A stretch of DNA of 64,000 nt from Arthrobacter_D sp015752045 (GTDB taxonomy: Bacteria > Actinomycetota > Actinomycetes > Actinomycetales > Micrococcaceae): assembly GCF_015752045.1 (NCBI RefSeq), contig NZ_JADOUS010000002.1:124001-188000 (forward strand). The letters run 5' to 3'. How positions within the stretch are numbered: position 1 is the stretch's first letter; each line of letters starts with the position of its first letter. A program made the translations under genes and the position numbers. This document shows positions 16,325 through 24,992 of this stretch, in pieces. Under the pieces are notes generated by a model. The model saw only the letters and a list, made by a program, of their open reading frames with translations. It had not been told where the DNA came from and did not search any database.

Positions 16325-16938
16325 GACTGCTGCTCGGCCCGCTCCAGCCGGTACTTGCGGTGCGCTGCGATGAAGTAGGCCTGGAAGGCGACGAGATGCA
16401 GCACGCATCCAGCGGCGAGCAGGACCTGGGCGACCACGAAGATCCAGTCCTGTCCAAAACCCTCGACCTCGTGCAGCAGGAGCAGCGGCGCTCCTACCAG
16501 CAGCAGGGCCGTCCGGATCTTTCCGACCGTGATCACCGGGAGGTGCAGCGGCCCGCGGAAGAGGACGAGGGCGTTGATGATGAGGATGAGGTCCGGGATG
16601 ACGATGGTCCAGACGAGCCAGGCGGGGGCGATGCCGTCGATGACGAAGGTCACGGCGACCACGATCAGGGCGGTGCGGTCTGCCACCGGATCGAGCCATT
16701 TCCCGACCACGGACACCTGGTTGAGCCGCCGTGCGAGGTAGCCGTCGACCCAGTCGGTGGAACCGACCACCACGAGCGTGATCACGGCGGCCCCGTAACG
16801 CTGCTGCGTGATGAACCAGACGAACAGCGGGACGCCGAGGAACCGGACGATGGTGATGAGGTTGGGCAGGGTCCAGGCCGTCGTGAGCACCGGGCCCTCG
16901 TTACCCGGCCGTGCTCCAGCCCCGATCAGTCTCATCAC
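16312..16938 (-). CDS. CDP-alcohol phosphatidyltransferase (PgsA-like)
   Basis: This 208-residue integral membrane enzyme shows the full CDP-alcohol phosphotransferase motif: DWVDGYLARR, then eight residues on, GKWLDPVAD. It has about five membrane segments. The family joins CDP-diacylglycerol to an alcohol such as glycerol 3-phosphate or inositol phosphate. Start is the ATG at 16938; a GTG 17 codons later (VLTTAW) would also fit and removes a poorly conserved N-terminus. It overlaps the next gene by 13 bases. Confidence 0.9.
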   Translation of the reverse strand: MMRLIGAGARPGNEGPVLTTAWTLPNLITIVRFLGVPLFVWFITQQRYGAAVITLVVVGSTDWVDGYLARRLNQVSVVGKWLDPVADRTALIVVAVTFVIDGIAPAWLVWTIVIPDLILIINALVLFRGPLHLPVITVGKIRTALLLVGAPLLLLHEVEGFGQDWIFVVAQVLLAAGCVLHLVAFQAYFIAAHRKYRLERAEQQSCPS

Positions 16939-16965
16939 CCGTGCCTCCCCGTCCCATTATGCAGG

Positions 16966-17023
16966 CAGACGGCCGGTCCCCCGTCCCCCGCTCGTGGGCG
17001 GGGATCGGGCGAACGGCCGTCTG
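16966..17023 (-). terminator. Nested hairpin after the holin-like gene
   Basis: Outer arms CAGACGGCCG/CGGCCGTCTG enclose a second GC-rich hairpin (CCCCG...GGCGGGG). It begins 17 bases after the stop of the holin-like gene, with no clear T-run. Confidence 0.5.
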
Positions 17024-17039
17024 TCGGACGGGCTTCCTG

Positions 17040-17846
17040 CTACTTGCTGAGGAGGCGTCGCAGCATGACGAGCATCGCCGCGACGGATGCTGCGAGGACA
17101 CTCAGCGGCTTCCAGCGGTCGGCGACAGTCGTGTTGAGGGGGACGTCGCGCCGGACGGCGACCGCGGAGGTCCTGCCGTTCGCGGTCGAACCACCGGTCG
17201 TCGTCGTGCCCCGGGGCGAGCGGTGCTGGGCCTTGTCGAGGCGTGACTTGACGTCCACGCGTGCGCCGAGCGAGTCGCGTGCGTCGGCGATGTGCGTCCG
17301 GCGCTCGCCGGTGCGGCCGCGCAGCTCCTCGTAGGAGGGCGTCGGTTCCTTCGGCTGGGTGTCCTTGTCGGCGTCCTTGGGCTTCTTCTCCTCCTTGGGC
17401 TTCTTGACGTCCAGCGTTGCTGGGTCGAAGCTGCGGCCCTCCCTGAGCACGCCGAGGTCGTAGCGGATGCCCCGGATCGCGTCCTCGGGGAGCAGCGGGA
17501 GCTGCTTCTTGAGGCGGGAGACCCCGATCAGCGCGAGAAGGCCGCCGATGACGAGGAAGAACAGCGCGACCAGCAGGGCGGCCAGCCATGCGGGCATGAT
17601 CTCGGCGAGACCCATGATCGCCGCGACGACGAGCGCGACGGCGAAGAACAGCACGAAGACCAGGGCGACGACGAGGAAGGCGGCGGCGATGCCGGCCTTG
17701 GTGCCCTTCTGCTTCATCTGCTCGAGGGCTATCGAGAACTCGTCACTGACCTGCCTCGGCGTCAGGCGCGCGAGCAGCCTGACGAGTCCGAAGAGCGAGA
17801 GTGAGCCTGTGGACCGCTTGCCGCGCGTACTAGCCGAGCTGTTCAT
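17040..17846 (-). CDS. Actinobacterial holin-X-like membrane protein with charged tail
   Basis: The 268-residue protein has two closely spaced hydrophobic segments (about residues 43-72 and 78-105) like the phage-holin superfamily III/DUF1469 proteins of actinobacteria. A lysine-rich linker with KKPKEEKKPKDADKD near residue 150 and a long polar region follow. A last hydrophobic helix lies at the C-terminus (about 245-262). I use the ATG at 17846 with GGAGG eight bases upstream. No lysis gene is nearby, so a phage origin is unlikely. The function is unknown; these proteins are usually annotated only by the holin-like fold. Confidence 0.75.
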   Translation of the reverse strand: MNSSASTRGKRSTGSLSLFGLVRLLARLTPRQVSDEFSIALEQMKQKGTKAGIAAAFLVVALVFVLFFAVALVVAAIMGLAEIMPAWLAALLVALFFLVIGGLLALIGVSRLKKQLPLLPEDAIRGIRYDLGVLREGRSFDPATLDVKKPKEEKKPKDADKDTQPKEPTPSYEELRGRTGERRTHIADARDSLGARVDVKSRLDKAQHRSPRGTTTTGGSTANGRTSAVAVRRDVPLNTTVADRWKPLSVLAASVAAMLVMLRRLLSK

Positions 17847-18025
17847 AGGCCCTGCCTCCATTCGTGTGTGTCTTGCTGGACATTCGCTGAACCAAAATTA
17901 CCATCGGGCCGGGGCTCGTCGGCCGCGGGAGGGCCCGGGCGCCGTCGGGAGCGCCATGCTCCGTGATGCGGTACTGCCGCTCGCCATCGGGCCGCCCCGA
18001 CGCCCACCTGCTCCTCACCCGCTCC

Positions 18026-19462
18026 TCACCGTGCCGAGGCCAGCTCGGCGTTGTCCTCGAGGTCCTTGCCGGCGAACTCGGGGAGCCTGGACCGGACGAA
18101 GACGAAGGACACGACGGCGAAGACCGTGAAGGCCGCGTACATGACCCACAGGCCGAGATTCGCGCTGACCCACGGGAAGGTGAGGGTCACGATGAAGTTG
18201 AAGACCCAGTTGACCATCGTGGCGACCCCGAGGGCGATCGAGCGGATGCGGTTGGGGAACATCTCGCCGAGCGTGACCCACATGACGGGGCCCCAGGTGG
18301 CGGCGAAGAAGATGACGAAGAGGTTCGCGCCCACGAGGGCGACCGGACCCCAGATCCCGGGCAGGGCGACGTCCTCGCCGGTCCCCTCCGCCTGCAGGAA
18401 CGCGAGGGTCGCTGCGAGCAACCCGACGGTCATGCCGATCGACCCGGCGAGGAGCAGCTTGCGGCGTCCGATGCGGTCCACGAAGAAGATGGCCACGAAC
18501 GTCATGGTCACGTTGATGATCGAGGTGATCACCGACGTCGTGAAGGAATCGCTCTCGCTGAAGCCCACGGACTTCCACAGCGTCGTGGAGTAGTAGAAGA
18601 TCGCGTTGATACCGACGAGCTGCTGGAGCGCCGCGATGGCCATGCCGACCCACAGGATGGGCTGCAGCCCGAGGGCGGGGCCGCGCAGGTCACGGTAGCC
18701 GGCCCGGTCCTCGCGCTCGAAGCTCTCGCGGATCTGGCGGATCTTGCCCTCGGTGTCCCTGACGCCGGAGACCCGCGACAGGATCCGGGCGGCGTCCCTG
18801 TCCCGGTTCGCCCGGATGAGGAACTGCGGCGATTCGGGGATGATCAGCGCGAGGACACCGTAGACGACGGCCGGGAGCACGCCGACGAGGAGCATCCAGC
18901 GCCAGGCCGACAGACCCCACCAGAACTCGTTCGCGGCGCCGCCGGCAGCGTTCGCGAACGAGGCGTCGGAGAGGAGGGCGACGAAGATGCCGATCGTGAT
19001 GGCGAGTTGCTGCACCGACGCGAGTCCCCCGCGCCATTTCGACGGTGCGATCTCCGCGATGTACCCGGGCACGATGACGGAGGCGATACCGATGGCAAGA
19101 CCTCCGACGAGGCGCCAGGCCATGAGGTCCCATTCCGAGAAGGCGAAGGCCGATCCGACGGAGTTGATCGCGAACAGGAAGGCTGCTGCGACCATCACCT
19201 TCTTGCGGCCCCAACGATCGGCGAGTCCGCCGGCGAACCATGCACCCGCAGCACAACCGAGCAGCGTGATGGCGACGGTGAAACCGAGGACGCTCGCGCT
19301 CAGCCCGAAATCGGCCTGGATCGAATCGACCGCCCCGTTGATGACGGCGGTGTCGAAACCGAACAAAAGCCCTCCGACGGCGGCGGCCATCGAGATCCCG
19401 ATGACTCGTGCGAGGTGCTGCGGTGGATCCGCGGTCTCCCTGTCGACGTCGTGCTCGCTCAT
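18026..19462 (-). CDS. Sugar porter family MFS transporter
   Basis: The 478-residue protein has 12 predicted membrane segments and sugar-porter signatures: LADRWGRKKVMV between segments 2 and 3, VPGYIAEIAPSKWRGGLAS, and PESPQFLIRANR. It also has the QQLVGINAIFYYS stretch common to XylE/GLUT-type carriers. It is expected to be a proton-coupled or facilitative sugar importer; the sugar is not known. The ATG at 19462 has GGGAG nine bases upstream. An in-frame ATG at 19498 is the alternative. No sugar catabolic genes lie beside it. Confidence 0.9.
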   Translation of the reverse strand: MSEHDVDRETADPPQHLARVIGISMAAAVGGLLFGFDTAVINGAVDSIQADFGLSASVLGFTVAITLLGCAAGAWFAGGLADRWGRKKVMVAAAFLFAINSVGSAFAFSEWDLMAWRLVGGLAIGIASVIVPGYIAEIAPSKWRGGLASVQQLAITIGIFVALLSDASFANAAGGAANEFWWGLSAWRWMLLVGVLPAVVYGVLALIIPESPQFLIRANRDRDAARILSRVSGVRDTEGKIRQIRESFEREDRAGYRDLRGPALGLQPILWVGMAIAALQQLVGINAIFYYSTTLWKSVGFSESDSFTTSVITSIINVTMTFVAIFFVDRIGRRKLLLAGSIGMTVGLLAATLAFLQAEGTGEDVALPGIWGPVALVGANLFVIFFAATWGPVMWVTLGEMFPNRIRSIALGVATMVNWVFNFIVTLTFPWVSANLGLWVMYAAFTVFAVVSFVFVRSRLPEFAGKDLEDNAELASAR

Positions 19463-19754
19463 GCCCGGCTCTCCCTGCTCGTTTCGGTCCTCCAACACCC
19501 TACGTCAACCCGAAGCATGCTTAGCAGCGCGTCCGCCGCCCGGGCCGTGCCCGAGGAGCGGCCCAGGCTTGACGGGGGTCGTAAGATGAACACGTCGTTG
19601 ATTCGCCGCAGCAACCAAATTTCCCACGGGAATGGTCTGCCGCAGGTCGTGAGCCGCTCCGCCGTCGTCGCCGGGCCGCCGCCGCAGTCGACGCCGTCCA
19701 CTGCTCCACCCCATCCGTGTCCCCGGCAGCATCCCCGTTCCGTTAGGCAGCATC

Positions 19755-20996
19755 TTGAGCACCAGCTTGAGCACCATCATCCATCCCGGCGACGCCCTCT
19801 CCCGCCGCGAGAAGCTCATCTACGTCGTCATCCTCGGCACCCTGACCGCGCTCGGTCCGTTCACGATCGACCTGTACCTGCCTGCGTTCCCCGCGCTGCG
19901 GTCCGATTTCGGGGTCTCCGAGGCGGCCATCCAGCTCACGCTGACGGGGACGATCATCGGGTTCGCGGGCGGACAGCTCCTCGTGGGACCCCTCAGCGAC
20001 AAGATCGGCCGTCGCCTGCCCCTGATCTTCGCGACCACGCTGCACGTGGGTGCCTCCATCGGCGCGGCGTCCTCCGAGGACATCAACATGCTCATGCTGT
20101 TCCGGGTGCTGCAGGGCATCGGCGCCGCGGGCGGCGGCGTGGTCGCGATGGCCATGGTGCGCGACCTGTTCGGCGGCTACACCCTCGTACGCATGCTGTC
20201 CTACATGGCGCTCGTCAATGGCATGGCGCCCATCTTCGCCCCGGTGATCGGCTCCCAGCTGCTGCTGCTCTTCCCCTGGCCCGGCATCTTCTGGTTCCTC
20301 GCCTGCTACGGCGTGCTGGTGATCACCGCGGTGTCGCTGTTCATCGTCGAGACCCTCCCCAGGGAGAACCGCCGCCAGTCCGGTCTGACCGTCGCCCAGC
20401 GCTACCGGGCAGTCCTCAGCGACCGCATCTTCATCGGCATCCTGCTGGTCGGCGGCATGAACTTCTCCGGGCTCTTCTCCTACCTCTCCGCGTCGCCCTT
20501 CCTGTTCCAGGGCCCGTACGGACTGAACGAGCAGCAGTACGGGCTGCTGTTCGCCGTCAATTCGCTGGGCATCGTCGCGGGCGTGCAGATCAGTGCCCGG
20601 GTCCTCCGGCGCGTGGGCCCGCAGTGGGTCATCGCGACGGCGACGATCGTGCAGTTCACCATGGCGATGCTGATCATCGCCTTCGACCAGCTGGGCCTCG
20701 GCTTCTGGGGAACGGCCGTCCCGCTGTGGTTCTACATCATGGCCACGGGCTTCGTCTTCCCGTGCGTGCAGGTGCTGGCGCTCATCAACAACGGGGCGCA
20801 GGCCGGCACCGCGGCGTCCCTCCTCGGCGCCGTGACCTTCGGGACGGCAGGCCTGATCTCGCCGCTCGTCGGCCTGCTGGGTGAGGGCATCGAATCAGCC
20901 ACGCCCATGGCACTCGTCATGGCCGCGTGCATCGCCCTGGGCGTGGTCTTCCTCTGGACGGTCGTCCGGCCCCGGACCGTGCCCGCCCTGCAGTAG
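19755..20996 (+). CDS. Bcr/CflA-family drug efflux MFS transporter
   Basis: The 413-residue protein has 12 membrane segments and the Bcr/CflA pattern: LGPFTIDLYLPAFPAL in helix 1, GPLSDKIGRRLPL for motif A, and the late NNGAQAGTAASLLGA stretch. Members export bicyclomycin, chloramphenicol or similar compounds; the substrate is not predictable here. The start appears to be the TTG at 19755 with AGGCAG upstream, as no ATG is near. It is divergent from the sugar transporter across a 292-base gap in which I see no other feature. Confidence 0.9.
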   Translation: MSTSLSTIIHPGDALSRREKLIYVVILGTLTALGPFTIDLYLPAFPALRSDFGVSEAAIQLTLTGTIIGFAGGQLLVGPLSDKIGRRLPLIFATTLHVGASIGAASSEDINMLMLFRVLQGIGAAGGGVVAMAMVRDLFGGYTLVRMLSYMALVNGMAPIFAPVIGSQLLLLFPWPGIFWFLACYGVLVITAVSLFIVETLPRENRRQSGLTVAQRYRAVLSDRIFIGILLVGGMNFSGLFSYLSASPFLFQGPYGLNEQQYGLLFAVNSLGIVAGVQISARVLRRVGPQWVIATATIVQFTMAMLIIAFDQLGLGFWGTAVPLWFYIMATGFVFPCVQVLALINNGAQAGTAASLLGAVTFGTAGLISPLVGLLGEGIESATPMALVMAACIALGVVFLWTVVRPRTVPALQ

Positions 20997-21087
20997 CGCT
21001 CCGCCGCCTGCACGGCAGGGCCGGGCGCCGTCGTCGCACACACCGGCCGGTAGCGCCCGCTGGCGCGCTGTCGCGGGGAGCCCTACT

Positions 21088-22605
21088 TCAGGCGGCCGTG
21101 GTCTCTGACTCAGACCCCGATGCCGAGGGCAGGGCCTCCGCCGTCGTGGCGATGTTGCGGGCCATGGACTTGAAGATGAAGCCGTGGAACGGCAGCACGG
21201 CCAGCCAGTACAGGCGGCCGGAGAGCCCCTGCGGGAAGAAGACCGCCCGCTGGTAGAAGGAACTGCCGGAGCCGTCCGGCTCGACCCTGAATTCGAGCCA
21301 TGCCCTGCCGGGGACCTTCATCTCGGCGCGGAGCCTCAGGCGCTTGCCGCGGACGATCTCCTCCACCCGCCAGAAGTCGAGGGCCTCGCCCGTGAGCAGT
21401 TCCTTGGCGTCCCGCCGTCCGCGCCGGAGGCCAACGCCACCGGCGAGCTTGTCCATCCAGCCGCGGGCCGCCCAGCCGACGGGCCAGGAGTACCAGCCGT
21501 TCTCGCCGCCGATCCCCTCGACCACGGTCCACAGCTTCTCGGGGGACGCGCTCGAACTGTAGGTCTGGACGTCGGTGAAGACCGTGTGGCCGGCCCACTG
21601 CGGATCCGACGGGAGCGGATCGGCTTCGGCGTCCACCTGTGTCGCGCCGGCCCAGCTCGTCTCCACCTCTCCCCCACGCATCTTGCCGAGCGCCAGGTCC
21701 ACCGCGCGGCGGTAGCCCGTGAGCCCGCCCTCGGGCACCGCGATGTACTGGTCGATGTCGTGTTCGGAGGTGACGGCGTCGTGCTGCAGTGATTCGATCA
21801 GCGGCATGGCCATGGCCCGCGGGATGGGAGTGACGAGATTGACCCAGTGCCCGGCGAGGCGCGGCGTCAGGACGGGCAGCGCCAGGATCTTGCGGCGCGG
21901 CAGCCCGGCGGCCTCGGCATACTGGTTCATCATCTCGGCATAGGTGAGGACCTCGCGGGACCCGAGGTCGAACGTCCGGTTCAGGCCCTCGGGGAGGTCG
22001 AGCGCGCCGATGAGGTAGTGGATGACGTCGCGGACCGCGATCGGCTCGATGTGGTTCAGGACCCACTTGGGTGCGGGCATGACGGGCAGGACGTCGGAGA
22101 GGTGCCGGATCATCTCGAACGAGGCCGATCCCGACCCGATGACGACGCCGGCCTGGAAGGCGATGGTCGGGGTGCCGGACTCGAGGAGGATCGCGCCCAC
22201 CTGGGTGCGTGAGCGCATATGGGTGGAGAGCTCCACGCCCTCGGGGTGGAGGCCGCCCAGGTACACGATGCGGCGCACCCCTGCTTCGCCGGCGGCCTCG
22301 GAGACGACGGTCGCGATGTCCGCCTCGCGCTTGTCGAAGTCCCGTCCGGACCCCATCGAGTGGACGAGATAGTAGAGCGTGTCGACGCCCTGGGTGACCT
22401 TGAGCATGGCCTCGCGGTCCTGCAGGTCGCCCTCCACGATCTCGACGGACCCGGCCCAGGGGACGTCCTTGAGCTTCTGCGGGGACCGGACGATGACGCG
22501 GACCCGGCGGCCCTCGGCGACCAGTTTCGTCACGAGCCGACCGCCGATGTACCCCGTGGCTCCGGTTACCAGGATGAGCTTGCCGTCAGTGCCTTCAGTG
22601 TCCAT
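21088..22605 (-). CDS. NAD(P)-binding Rossmann protein with C-terminal DUF2867
   Basis: The 505-residue protein has an atypical SDR/NmrA-like domain (about 1-300) starting with LVTGATGYIGGRLVTKLV. A DUF2867 domain of the SRPBCC-like kind (about 340-480) contains WSWPVGWAARGWMD in the form reading YSWPVGWAARGW. The fusion is widespread in actinobacteria and its substrate is not known. The ATG at 22605 is used; a TTG two codons earlier is possible. It is convergent with the efflux gene and has the tRNA-Asn gene upstream. Confidence 0.85.
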   Translation of the reverse strand: MDTEGTDGKLILVTGATGYIGGRLVTKLVAEGRRVRVIVRSPQKLKDVPWAGSVEIVEGDLQDREAMLKVTQGVDTLYYLVHSMGSGRDFDKREADIATVVSEAAGEAGVRRIVYLGGLHPEGVELSTHMRSRTQVGAILLESGTPTIAFQAGVVIGSGSASFEMIRHLSDVLPVMPAPKWVLNHIEPIAVRDVIHYLIGALDLPEGLNRTFDLGSREVLTYAEMMNQYAEAAGLPRRKILALPVLTPRLAGHWVNLVTPIPRAMAMPLIESLQHDAVTSEHDIDQYIAVPEGGLTGYRRAVDLALGKMRGGEVETSWAGATQVDAEADPLPSDPQWAGHTVFTDVQTYSSSASPEKLWTVVEGIGGENGWYSWPVGWAARGWMDKLAGGVGLRRGRRDAKELLTGEALDFWRVEEIVRGKRLRLRAEMKVPGRAWLEFRVEPDGSGSSFYQRAVFFPQGLSGRLYWLAVLPFHGFIFKSMARNIATTAEALPSASGSESETTAA

Positions 22606-22762
22606 GGCCAAAGCCTACGCCCGCCCTCTGACACGTTCCCGGGCCGAGGGGGCCTCCGCGCGGCAGGGCAGCAATCCCGGACCCCGGATGAGGTGACACT
22701 CCGGGGAGAGCCACGTGACACATGCCGCGAAAGGCCGACCTCCTCCCTTCAGGGCAAAGGAA

Positions 22763-22803
22763 AAGGGTCGGTGACCAGGGGTTCACCCCGGTCACCGACC
22801 CTT
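22763..22803 (-). terminator. Rho-independent terminator of tRNA-Asn
   Basis: Fourteen-base perfect arms (AAGGGTCGGTGACC and its complement) are followed on the minus strand by TTCCTTTG. It begins 6 bases beyond the tRNA 3' end. Confidence 0.85.
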
Positions 22804-22808
22804 CGTTG

Positions 22809-22881
22809 CTCCTCCGACTGGACTTGAACCAGTAACCCTTCGATTAACAGTCGAATGCTCTGCCAATTGAGCTACGGAGGA
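22809..22881 (-). tRNA. tRNA-Asn (GTT)
   Basis: A 73-base cloverleaf folds with acceptor TCCTCCG/CGGAGGA, D arm GCTC/GAGC, anticodon stem TTCGA/TCGAA with loop CTGTTAA, T arm ACTGG-TTCAAGT-CCAGT and discriminator G. The anticodon GTT reads asparagine codons. CCA is not encoded. Confidence 0.97.
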
Positions 22882-22935
22882 AAGCGCGGTTTCTACTTTA
22901 CATACCCTGACGGGCGAAGTGAAATCGGTCCCGGC

Positions 22936-24897
22936 TCAATCCTCGCGGAGCTGACGCCGCTGCATCTCGAGCTCCATCAGGTCCCTCTGCAGCTGGTTGT
23001 AGAGCAACGGATCCGCCGCGGGATCCATCCGCTGGAGCTGCCCGAGCTTCTCCGCCTTCTGCTGCGTGATCCGCAGTTCGGTGAGCCGATTCAGGATGTC
23101 CCGGCAGTAGCTCACCATCGCCTCGGCATCCTTGGCCGGCAGCGGCCGGACGGCCAGTTCGCTCACGAGGGGCCGCAGCACGTCCGGGACGCCGTCGCGC
23201 ACCGATTCCACCCAGCGGGACAGCTCAGTACCTGCCGCACCCGCTGCGAGGACGGCATTGTGGAGCGCCTCGTAGACCGGGACGGTGAAGTGCATCGTCG
23301 AGAAGCTCTCCCACTGGGGCGCCGTAAGGAGCGTGGGCTGCTGCAGGACCACCTCGAGCGCCTCCCGCTCCATGCGTGCGATCGGATCCCGCGGGTCGGG
23401 CCGCTCGAAGAACGGTTCCTCCGAGGTGCCGGCCCCCGGACCGGCCGACGCCGCGTTCCCCGCCTGGCCCTGGCCTCCCTGCTGGCCCTGCTGGCCCTGG
23501 CCTCCCTGCTGGCCCTGCTGGCGATTGCCCGCCGCGCCTGAGGACGAGTTCTCGCGGCGCGCGGCCGCTGACACCGCCCGTGCCACCTGGTCCTCCCCCA
23601 CGTACTGCATCCCGAGCCAGCGGGAGAGCTCCCTCGTGTACGTGGACCGCAGCGACACGTCGCGGATCTGCGCGACGATCGGCGCGGCATGGCGCAGCGC
23701 CTTCACCTGACCCTCGCCGGACGAGAGGTCGAAGTTGGCGAACGACGCCTTGATCGCGAACTCGAACAGGGGCCGCCGGTCGGCGATGAGTTCCCGCACG
23801 GCGTCGTCGCCCTTGGTCTGGCGCACTTCGCACGGGTCCGCACCGGAGGCCTCGACGGCGACATAGGTCTGCGAGTTGAACCGCTGGTCCTCCTCGAAGG
23901 CGCGCAATGCGGCTTTCTGGCCGGCGGCGTCGCCGTCGAACGTGAAGATCACCTCGCCGCCGGTGCCGTCGTCGGACAGGAGCCTGCGGGCGATCTTGAT
24001 GTGGTCCGTGCCGAACGCCGTCCCGCACGTGGCGACGGCGGTCCCGACGCCTGCGAGGTGGCAGGCCATGACGTCCGTGTACCCCTCGACGACGACGAGC
24101 TGCCGGTTCTTCGCGATCTCCCGCTTGGCGAGGTCGATGCCGTACAGCACCTGGGACTTCTTGTAGAGCGAGGTCTCCGGGGTGTTGAGGTACTTCGGTC
24201 CCTGGTCGTCCTCGAAGAGCTTGCGCGCACCGAAGCCCACGGTGTCGCCCGTGATGTCGCGGATGGGCCAGATCAGGCGTCCCCGGAACCGGTCGTAGAA
24301 GCGCCCTGCGTTGCTCGAGGAGGCGCTGACCATGCCGGTGAGCTTCAGTTCGTCGAGCGTGAACCCGCGCCCGGTGAGGTGGTTGAGCAGGCTGTCCCAG
24401 CCCTGGGGTGCGTAGCCGACGCCGAAGTGCGCCGCCGCCTCCCGGTCGAAGCCGCGATCCTGCAGGAACTGGCGGGCGGTACCGGCGCCCGGCGTGAGGA
24501 GCTGGTCGCGGAAGAACTCCGCCGCGATCTTGTGCGCATCCAGGAGCCGCTGCCGCCGCCCGACGTCCTCGCGGCGCGGCCCGGTCCCGCCGTCCTCGTA
24601 GTGCAGCTCGAAGCCGATGCGCGCCGCGAGCTTCTCGACGGTCTCGCTGAAGGAGGTGTGGTCCAGCTTCTGCACGAAGCTGATGACGTCCCCGCCCTCG
24701 CCGCAGCCGAAGCAGTGGTAGGAGCCCATCTGCGGCCGCACATGGAAGGACGGCGACCGCTCGTCGTGGAACGGGCACAGGCCCTTCCACGAGCCGATCC
24801 CCGCGGACTTCAGGGTGACGTAGGCCTCGACGACCTCCTTGATGTCCGTGCGCTGGCGTACCTCATCGATGTCTTCGCGTTTGATGAGTCCGGCCAT
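22936..24897 (-). CDS. dnaG: DNA primase
   Basis: Primase makes RNA primers at the replication fork. The 653-residue protein has the N-terminal CHC2 zinc finger (CPFHDERSPSFHV followed by YHCFGCGEGGD), the RNA polymerase core, and a TOPRIM domain with VVEGYTDVMA and FDGDAAGQKA. The C-terminal helicase-binding region follows. Between the TOPRIM part and the C-terminal domain lies a Gln/Gly-only linker of about 25 residues built of QQGQQGGQG-like units. The ATG at 24897 has only a weak ribosome site (GGGG). dgt follows upstream in the same direction. Confidence 0.96.
   Translation of the reverse strand: MAGLIKREDIDEVRQRTDIKEVVEAYVTLKSAGIGSWKGLCPFHDERSPSFHVRPQMGSYHCFGCGEGGDVISFVQKLDHTSFSETVEKLAARIGFELHYEDGGTGPRREDVGRRQRLLDAHKIAAEFFRDQLLTPGAGTARQFLQDRGFDREAAAHFGVGYAPQGWDSLLNHLTGRGFTLDELKLTGMVSASSSNAGRFYDRFRGRLIWPIRDITGDTVGFGARKLFEDDQGPKYLNTPETSLYKKSQVLYGIDLAKREIAKNRQLVVVEGYTDVMACHLAGVGTAVATCGTAFGTDHIKIARRLLSDDGTGGEVIFTFDGDAAGQKAALRAFEEDQRFNSQTYVAVEASGADPCEVRQTKGDDAVRELIADRRPLFEFAIKASFANFDLSSGEGQVKALRHAAPIVAQIRDVSLRSTYTRELSRWLGMQYVGEDQVARAVSAAARRENSSSGAAGNRQQGQQGGQGQQGQQGGQGQAGNAASAGPGAGTSEEPFFERPDPRDPIARMEREALEVVLQQPTLLTAPQWESFSTMHFTVPVYEALHNAVLAAGAAGTELSRWVESVRDGVPDVLRPLVSELAVRPLPAKDAEAMVSYCRDILNRLTELRITQQKAEKLGQLQRMDPAADPLLYNQLQRDLMELEMQRRQLRED
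23454..23525 (-). repeat. Tandem repeat encoding a Gln/Gly linker in DnaG
   Basis: The stretch consists of near-identical CCTGGCCTCCCTGCTGGC-type units (plus-strand reading) that encode alternating Gln and Gly. It keeps frame whatever the copy number. Confidence 0.85.
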
Positions 24898-24992
24898 GAC
24901 CCCAGTTTAGGCCCGCCCCACCGACACTCCGACCGTCCGCCGGGCGGAGGTGAACACGGCGGACCCGGTGCCCGGCCGGGCGTGGGAACGGC

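Noticed and set aside
17040..17846. Prophage remnant suggested by the holin-like fold
   Set aside because: No other phage gene is near, and the long charged tail fits cellular actinobacterial membrane proteins.
17963..20884. Plus-strand open frame of 973 codons spanning two MFS genes
   Set aside because: It reads antisense through the sugar porter and out of frame through the efflux gene; no domain is seen.
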